Shown: positions 59,465-64,000 of the stretch, in pieces
Layout of the letters: each line of letters begins with the position of its first letter
Numbering within the stretch: position 1 is the first letter of the stretch
Assembly: GCF_002646595.1 (NCBI RefSeq)
Contig: NZ_PDUD01000048.1
Location: 35,920 to 99,919 of the forward strand
Direction: 5' to 3'
Length of the DNA stretch: 64,000 nt
Origin: Flavilitoribacter nigricans DSM 23189 = NBRC 102662
GTDB lineage: Bacteria; Bacteroidota; Bacteroidia; Chitinophagales; Saprospiraceae
Program-made: the position numbers and the translations under genes
Notes under the pieces: generated by a model
Seen by the model: only the letters and a program-made list of their open reading frames with translations
Database searches by the model: none
Told to the model about the DNA's origin: nothing

Positions 59465-62400
59465 GTGGATGATGATCCCAATGACAGTTACCCCAATTCC
59501 CCCGAAAAAGCTGATATCGGAGTCATTTACGAAAAAAATGTAACAGTAACGGTTGGGAATGAACCAACCGGTGGAATACGACTTCAAAAACTGACGATTG
59601 ACGACGGAGACAACGATAGTGGAAATAATATCGTAAGAGTTTTCAAATACGAAAAAGACATCAATGGTTGTGACGGTTCTACAGCAGCGTATCTGGGAAG
59701 AACCCCAAAGTATATAAATAATGAAGTTAGAGTGATTAATAGTGAGGAGGAAATTTGTGGATATGAAGAATGCTATTTCACTACCTTATCCTCTTCCAGT
59801 CTAACAAACCTGAGCAATTACGCCGGTAATATCGTGGGATACCGGGAAGTTTGGGAATGGCAAGGAAACAATGCCGAAAACGGCCAAAAATACTTTAAAT
59901 ACCAAACCTTTGCCGATATCAATCCGCAAATGGGGCCCAACCCCTATAATGTGTTCTTAAGTACCCCCATGATCGATTATTCCTACAAAAGCGGGATGTT
60001 GATTGAAGAGCACGTATATAAAGCCAACAATGACACCCTATCTAAAAAAATGTATGACTACGAATTCAACGAAACCGTTAATAGTGATAGTCAGAAGGGC
60101 ATTGTAGCCAGAAAGGTATTTGACCTAGCTTGTGAAGAAGACGCTTTTTATCTGTGCGACGGTACAAATACCGAAGGAGAAGAATTCTTTCTTTATTACT
60201 GTAATAATGGTCAGGGGTATGAAGTCTGCGACACTATTTTCACACCTTGTTACAACAAAGCTGCCGGAGACACCATTTTCAACGCAAACGCTCTGGTTCC
60301 CTACGCTATTGAATGGTACGATGTGGTAACCAGCTGGATCTACCTGGGAAAGGAGACCATGCAATACTTCGACGATGACGGATCAGGTAATTACCTGGAG
60401 ACAGTGACCCAGCATGAGTACGATACTATCCAGGGTAATCACACCATGCCGGTGGCTACCATCATGACCAATAGTGACAACAAAGTCCACCGGACCGAGC
60501 ATAAGTTTGTGTTTGATATGACTACCACTCCCCTATGGACCGATCTCATCAGTCGAAACATGATCAGTACTCCGATTGAAACCAGGGTAATGGTCGATGG
60601 TATCATAACAGATGGCGTAAAAAATGATTTCAGTTATTTCGATGGCAGCGGTCTTCCAACCACTACCCAACAAAGTAATCCACCCCTACTGCACCAGTTG
60701 AGCCGATATGAAGTGACCTGGAATCAGAGTGGTACCATCATTGATAACGGATGGGTTTTACAAAACACGATCGATGAATACGAAGCGGACGGATTGATCC
60801 GGAAGCACACCAAAGAAGGATGGCAATCTGAAACCTACGAATGGGATAACGGGCAATTGGTAAAAAAGACTTTTGACAATTTTGATTGGGAATATCGGTA
60901 TTACGACAATTCCAGATTAATTAGCGGTATCACTCATCTGGACGGACAAATAGATTCCTTTGTTTACGACGGCCTACAGCGGCTGGAAACGACGATTTCC
61001 CGTCAAGGGAACGTCACTACCAATTATAGCTACCAGTACCGGGACGGAAGTCATCCCAACAACTTTGTGAAAAGTGAAACCATTTACGCGGGAACGGATT
61101 CCAGCGACCTTTCCAATCGAACCACTTTCCAATATCTGGATGGGCTGGGCAGACCGATCCAACAAATAGAACAAGCCTATTCGCAGAATAATCAAGACGT
61201 CATTTCCGTAACCGAATTTGATGCATTCGGCAGGCCGTTCAAATCCTACGAGCCATTTGAAGGAGCCGGTTCTTCCGGAGATTTTGTAGCCGCCGCCAAT
61301 TGGCCATCGCAAATGTATTCCACAGATATCGGCTTTGAAGCCTCCCCTTTGAGTAGGAGCATTTCTACTACTCCCCCGGATTGGAAAACCTCATTTATGG
61401 AGTACGGCGTAAATACGGCCCCGATCTCTATTCCCGGGTCGAGCATTACTTACCCCGCCGGCACCCTGTTTGCCGAAACTACGATCGATCCGGATGCAAC
61501 AAATACTAAAACAGAAGACCGAACGATCACCTTTACGGACAAAAAGGGGCGTCTAATCTTATCCAGAAGACAAAACCTGGCACAAACCGAGCAAGCCGAC
61601 ACCTACTACATCTACGACGACAAAGACCGAATTAGTAAGGTCATTCCGCCGGATGCAACAGCGACCGATCCCGATCTAATCTATACCTATACTTACAGTA
61701 GTGACGACCTGATTTTAACCAAGAAAATTCCGGGACAAGCATCCAATAGTTTTCTATACAATGACCGGGATCTGGTGACTTTTTCCCAGGACGGGAACAT
61801 GCAAAGTCAAGGTCAGTGGCTACATACCCAATACGACACCTACGGTAGACCAACCGCTACCGGCTTTGTTGACCAAACGCCGACTAACGGCAATCAACTC
61901 TTATCATTTGACAACGCTTTAACCACCACCTGTTACGATGGGTGTGATCTACCTGGAACTCCCCCCCAGATCTATCGAGGCAAAGTAAGACGCACTGAAA
62001 CCAAGATTCTTGGTACTAATGATTGGCTCCAGACCCTAAACTTTTACGATGCCCACGGTCGGCTGGAAAAAACCGAATCGAATAATCATTTGAACGTCAG
62101 TGATCTGGACAGCGAAGTAATGAACTACAGTTATGACTTTGCAGACAATCCTACCAAAGCTTTGCGTACGCATACCGTAGGCTCCACCACCACTACGGTG
62201 TTGGAAGAAAGCACCTACGACCACAGTGGACGGGTAATGCATACCTATCTACAGGTAAATGCCGAACCGAAGATCCAGACCAGTAAATTAGTGTACACCG
62301 CAAAAGATGAAATCCAAACCCAATACCTGGGTAAAGCCGGCACATCCTGGCTACAAAAAATAGACTTTAGTTATCGAGCCAACGGCTTCTTGGAAAGCAT

Positions 62401-63895
62401 GAACCAACCCACGCTTGGGGGCACAGTAACCGCAGTAGACCTATGTGATCCCACCTTCCCTGTTCCGGGAAATAGTGGAGAAAACGATCTGTTTTATCTA
62501 CAGATCAACTACGATCACCTCGATTTCAACGCAGCCGGATCGCCCCAATATAACGGCAATATTGCCCAACTCATCTGGCGGGTTCGCGGTCGGGAAAGAC
62601 AAACCTACGGCTTTGACTACGATTTCCTCAATCGACTCCAAGACGCCAATTATTACGATATCACCGAAGCCGGAGGGCAGCGCAGCCAGACCAATAAATA
62701 CAGCGTCAATTTCACTTACGCCGATGATCGCGGCAACATCGGTAGCATCAGTCGCCAAGGTCTTTACTGGGATGGTAGTTGTTTCGTAGAAGACCAGATC
62801 GATGATCTATCCTTTGGTTATTATCCCGGTACCAATCGACTCCAAGACGTCAATGATACTGCCCCTACCACTGCGGCGGCAGCAGCCGGCTTCAAGCCTT
62901 ACGATACCGGCCTCAGTGGTGCTGATTACCTATACGATGAAAATGGTAATTTAATCAATGATCCTTCCAAGGATCTCAGTATATCTTACAATTATCTGAA
63001 CTTACCGGATACTGTCCACCAAAACAGTGGCAGTGACCAGGTAAGCTGGCTCTACGATGCGGCCGGTAACAAATTGCGTAAATCAACCAATGGCAGCGGC
63101 AGTACCTTGCACCTCAGTGGCAACATCTCTTCCAATACCTATCAGGCCGATCAAATTACTTCGGATGGTATTGTGCCCACCGGTAACACCGTCTTGTTCC
63201 AGGCGGGAACGGAGATTGAGCTGCAAGCCGGTTTTGAAACCAAAGTCAACAGTGACTTTGAAGCGGAGGTGACGACCATCAGCAGTTCCAGCCACCATGA
63301 TTACGTTAACGGAATTGAATATCAGGATGGGGTCATGGAAGCCATTTACCACGGAGTCGGGCGGATATACTTTGACAACGGTACCCCGCGTTATGAATAT
63401 ACCATCACCGATCATCTGGGCAACGCTCGGGTTACCTTCGCGGACCTGGATAATGATGGGACCATTGAAATCACCTCGGACCCGGCAACGAATGAGTTGC
63501 TGCAAGAAAACCACTACTACCCATTTGGAATGCAAATGGATGGTGGCTGGAAGATGCATCCGGATAGGCAGAATGCTTATCAGTATAATGGCAAGGAATT
63601 AAATGAGGATTTGGGGTTGTATTGGTTGGATTATGGGGCTAGGTGGTATGATCCTAGTATTGGGAGGTGGAATGCAGTGGATCCATTGGCTGAGGAAATG
63701 TCTAGTTGGTCACCCTATAATTTTACTTTTGATAATCCTTTGGTTTTTATTGATCCGACTGGTACCAAACCAGAATGGATTCCATCAGTAGACGACGAAG
63801 GTAATATTGTCTTAACGGCTGAAAGAGGAGATAATGCGAATACGTTAATGGAATTTTTTGGAGGAGCCGAAAATGCTTCTCAGAGACTGTTTTAA
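59465..63895 (+). CDS. RHS/YD-repeat protein, main part, truncated by an IS5-family insertion
   Basis: 1476 aa counted from GTG 59465; the same frame is open from 59372. YD repeats run throughout (YEWDNGQLVKKTFDNFDWEY, FVYDGLQRLETTISRQGNV, TYDHSGRVMHTY). A coathanger-stack-like insert follows near the end (DGIVPTGNTVLFQAGTEIEL, QAGFETKVNSDFEAEV), then the RHS core end YQYNGKELNEDLGLYWLDYG ... IGRWNAVDPLAEE. After about 70 residues of variable tip the frame hits the IS end (GAGACTGTTTTAA), which gives the last codons and stop, so the C-terminal toxin or effector is lost. No usable start is likely after the TGA. Confidence 0.88.
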   Translation: MDDDPNDSYPNSPEKADIGVIYEKNVTVTVGNEPTGGIRLQKLTIDDGDNDSGNNIVRVFKYEKDINGCDGSTAAYLGRTPKYINNEVRVINSEEEICGYEECYFTTLSSSSLTNLSNYAGNIVGYREVWEWQGNNAENGQKYFKYQTFADINPQMGPNPYNVFLSTPMIDYSYKSGMLIEEHVYKANNDTLSKKMYDYEFNETVNSDSQKGIVARKVFDLACEEDAFYLCDGTNTEGEEFFLYYCNNGQGYEVCDTIFTPCYNKAAGDTIFNANALVPYAIEWYDVVTSWIYLGKETMQYFDDDGSGNYLETVTQHEYDTIQGNHTMPVATIMTNSDNKVHRTEHKFVFDMTTTPLWTDLISRNMISTPIETRVMVDGIITDGVKNDFSYFDGSGLPTTTQQSNPPLLHQLSRYEVTWNQSGTIIDNGWVLQNTIDEYEADGLIRKHTKEGWQSETYEWDNGQLVKKTFDNFDWEYRYYDNSRLISGITHLDGQIDSFVYDGLQRLETTISRQGNVTTNYSYQYRDGSHPNNFVKSETIYAGTDSSDLSNRTTFQYLDGLGRPIQQIEQAYSQNNQDVISVTEFDAFGRPFKSYEPFEGAGSSGDFVAAANWPSQMYSTDIGFEASPLSRSISTTPPDWKTSFMEYGVNTAPISIPGSSITYPAGTLFAETTIDPDATNTKTEDRTITFTDKKGRLILSRRQNLAQTEQADTYYIYDDKDRISKVIPPDATATDPDLIYTYTYSSDDLILTKKIPGQASNSFLYNDRDLVTFSQDGNMQSQGQWLHTQYDTYGRPTATGFVDQTPTNGNQLLSFDNALTTTCYDGCDLPGTPPQIYRGKVRRTETKILGTNDWLQTLNFYDAHGRLEKTESNNHLNVSDLDSEVMNYSYDFADNPTKALRTHTVGSTTTTVLEESTYDHSGRVMHTYLQVNAEPKIQTSKLVYTAKDEIQTQYLGKAGTSWLQKIDFSYRANGFLESMNQPTLGGTVTAVDLCDPTFPVPGNSGENDLFYLQINYDHLDFNAAGSPQYNGNIAQLIWRVRGRERQTYGFDYDFLNRLQDANYYDITEAGGQRSQTNKYSVNFTYADDRGNIGSISRQGLYWDGSCFVEDQIDDLSFGYYPGTNRLQDVNDTAPTTAAAAAGFKPYDTGLSGADYLYDENGNLINDPSKDLSISYNYLNLPDTVHQNSGSDQVSWLYDAAGNKLRKSTNGSGSTLHLSGNISSNTYQADQITSDGIVPTGNTVLFQAGTEIELQAGFETKVNSDFEAEVTTISSSSHHDYVNGIEYQDGVMEAIYHGVGRIYFDNGTPRYEYTITDHLGNARVTFADLDNDGTIEITSDPATNELLQENHYYPFGMQMDGGWKMHPDRQNAYQYNGKELNEDLGLYWLDYGARWYDPSIGRWNAVDPLAEEMSSWSPYNFTFDNPLVFIDPTGTKPEWIPSVDDEGNIVLTAERGDNANTLMEFFGGAENASQRLF

Positions 63896-64000
63896 AACCT
63901 AATAATTACGCCGCATCAATAATCTGATAGAGGCAATATAAATCATACTTCGACTATGTTTTGGATTATATTCATAATCCTTACTCAAACGCCTAGCATG
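63883..64000. mobile_element. IS5-family insertion sequence, left end as seen here
   Basis: The element begins with the 17-bp terminal repeat GAGACTGTTTTAAAACC at 63883-63899, preceded by TCA, which would be its 3-bp target duplication. It continues beyond the window and carries the end of a transposase gene on the minus strand. Confidence 0.85.
63899..64000 (-). CDS. IS5-family transposase, C-terminal 33 residues
   Basis: The minus-strand frame entering from the window edge reads HARRLSKDYEYNPKHSRSMI, then YIASIRLLMRRNY and a stop at 63899-63901. The words HARRLSKDYE and YIASIRL are the conserved C-terminus of IS5-type DDE transposases, containing the catalytic-region E of the DDE set nearby. 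The gene runs from outside the window toward the RHS gene. Confidence 0.85.
   Translation of the reverse strand, partial: HARRLSKDYEYNPKHSRSMIYIASIRLLMRRNY

Noticed and set aside
57674..63895. Genetic-code reassignment of TGA to explain the internal stop
   Set aside because: Other complete genes here end in TGA at sensible places, so only this codon is exceptional.

Overview
The window looks like chromosomal DNA of a member of the Bacteroidota, most likely a saprospiraceous (Lewinella/Haliscomenobacter-like) bacterium. Evidence: a type IX secretion sorting tail on a YWTD propeller protein, a YD-repeat/RHS protein with a coathanger-stack-like insert, an HYC_CC_PP-type small protein, a short RpoD-like sigma factor, many Lys-Lys signal peptides and lipoboxes, and intergenic low-complexity families (ATTGTTCATTG, GGATGGTT) of the kind seen in that phylum. 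This assignment rests on recognised families only; no database search was possible.

Layout. 1-2.4 kb: the start of a vanadium-haloperoxidase-like gene, a DUF3347 lipoprotein and a DUF305 membrane protein, then a 280-bp MITE inside a large inverted repeat. 2.4-8 kb: a minus-strand copper/silver export operon, copB - AraC-type regulator carrying a CXXC motif - copA - HMA mini-protein. 8.6-26.9 kb: a long minus-strand run. It holds a DUF2231-like protein, PPK2, a K+ channel, a double universal stress protein, a PRPP-synthase-like enzyme, a long-form thymidine/AMP phosphorylase, class I aldolase, beta-CASP nuclease, ATP-cone/nuclease fusion and archaeal-type GAPDH. These are followed by envelope metal-handling proteins (His-rich and Met-rich lipoproteins, SHOCT), an M50 protease with CBS domains, NDH-2, a lycopene-cyclase-like protein, and DUF5676/DUF2933. 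This run reads as a low-energy/stress maintenance island joined to copper defence.

27.4-42.1 kb: DUF302, a P-type ATPase relic, then a cus-type operon read right to left: HYC_CC_PP, CusA, four-helix-bundle protein, CusC, DUF2911, CusB (metal-binding head and DUF3347 tail), HMA, DUF3347, a multicopper oxidase with a C-terminal barrel-like domain, a 40-aa membrane peptide, a propeller lipoprotein and a second CXXC-AraC regulator. Together these would sense, bind, oxidise and expel Cu(I)/Ag(I) across both membranes.

42-55.6 kb: an accessory, decaying region. It has a frameshifted pseudogene, a divergent sigma-70 factor, two paralogous Cys-rich single-pass membrane proteins, a winged-helix replication-initiator-like protein, a SLOG protein, small orphans, three copies of a terminal-inverted-repeat element, a tRNA-like fragment and several repeat families that have been read into genes.

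55.6-64 kb: an S74 tail-fibre-type protein, a T9SS YWTD protein, and a giant RHS/YD gene. The RHS gene is split by one in-frame TGA and ended by an IS5-family insertion whose terminal repeat supplies the stop codon and matches the MITE at 2 kb over all 17 bases compared.
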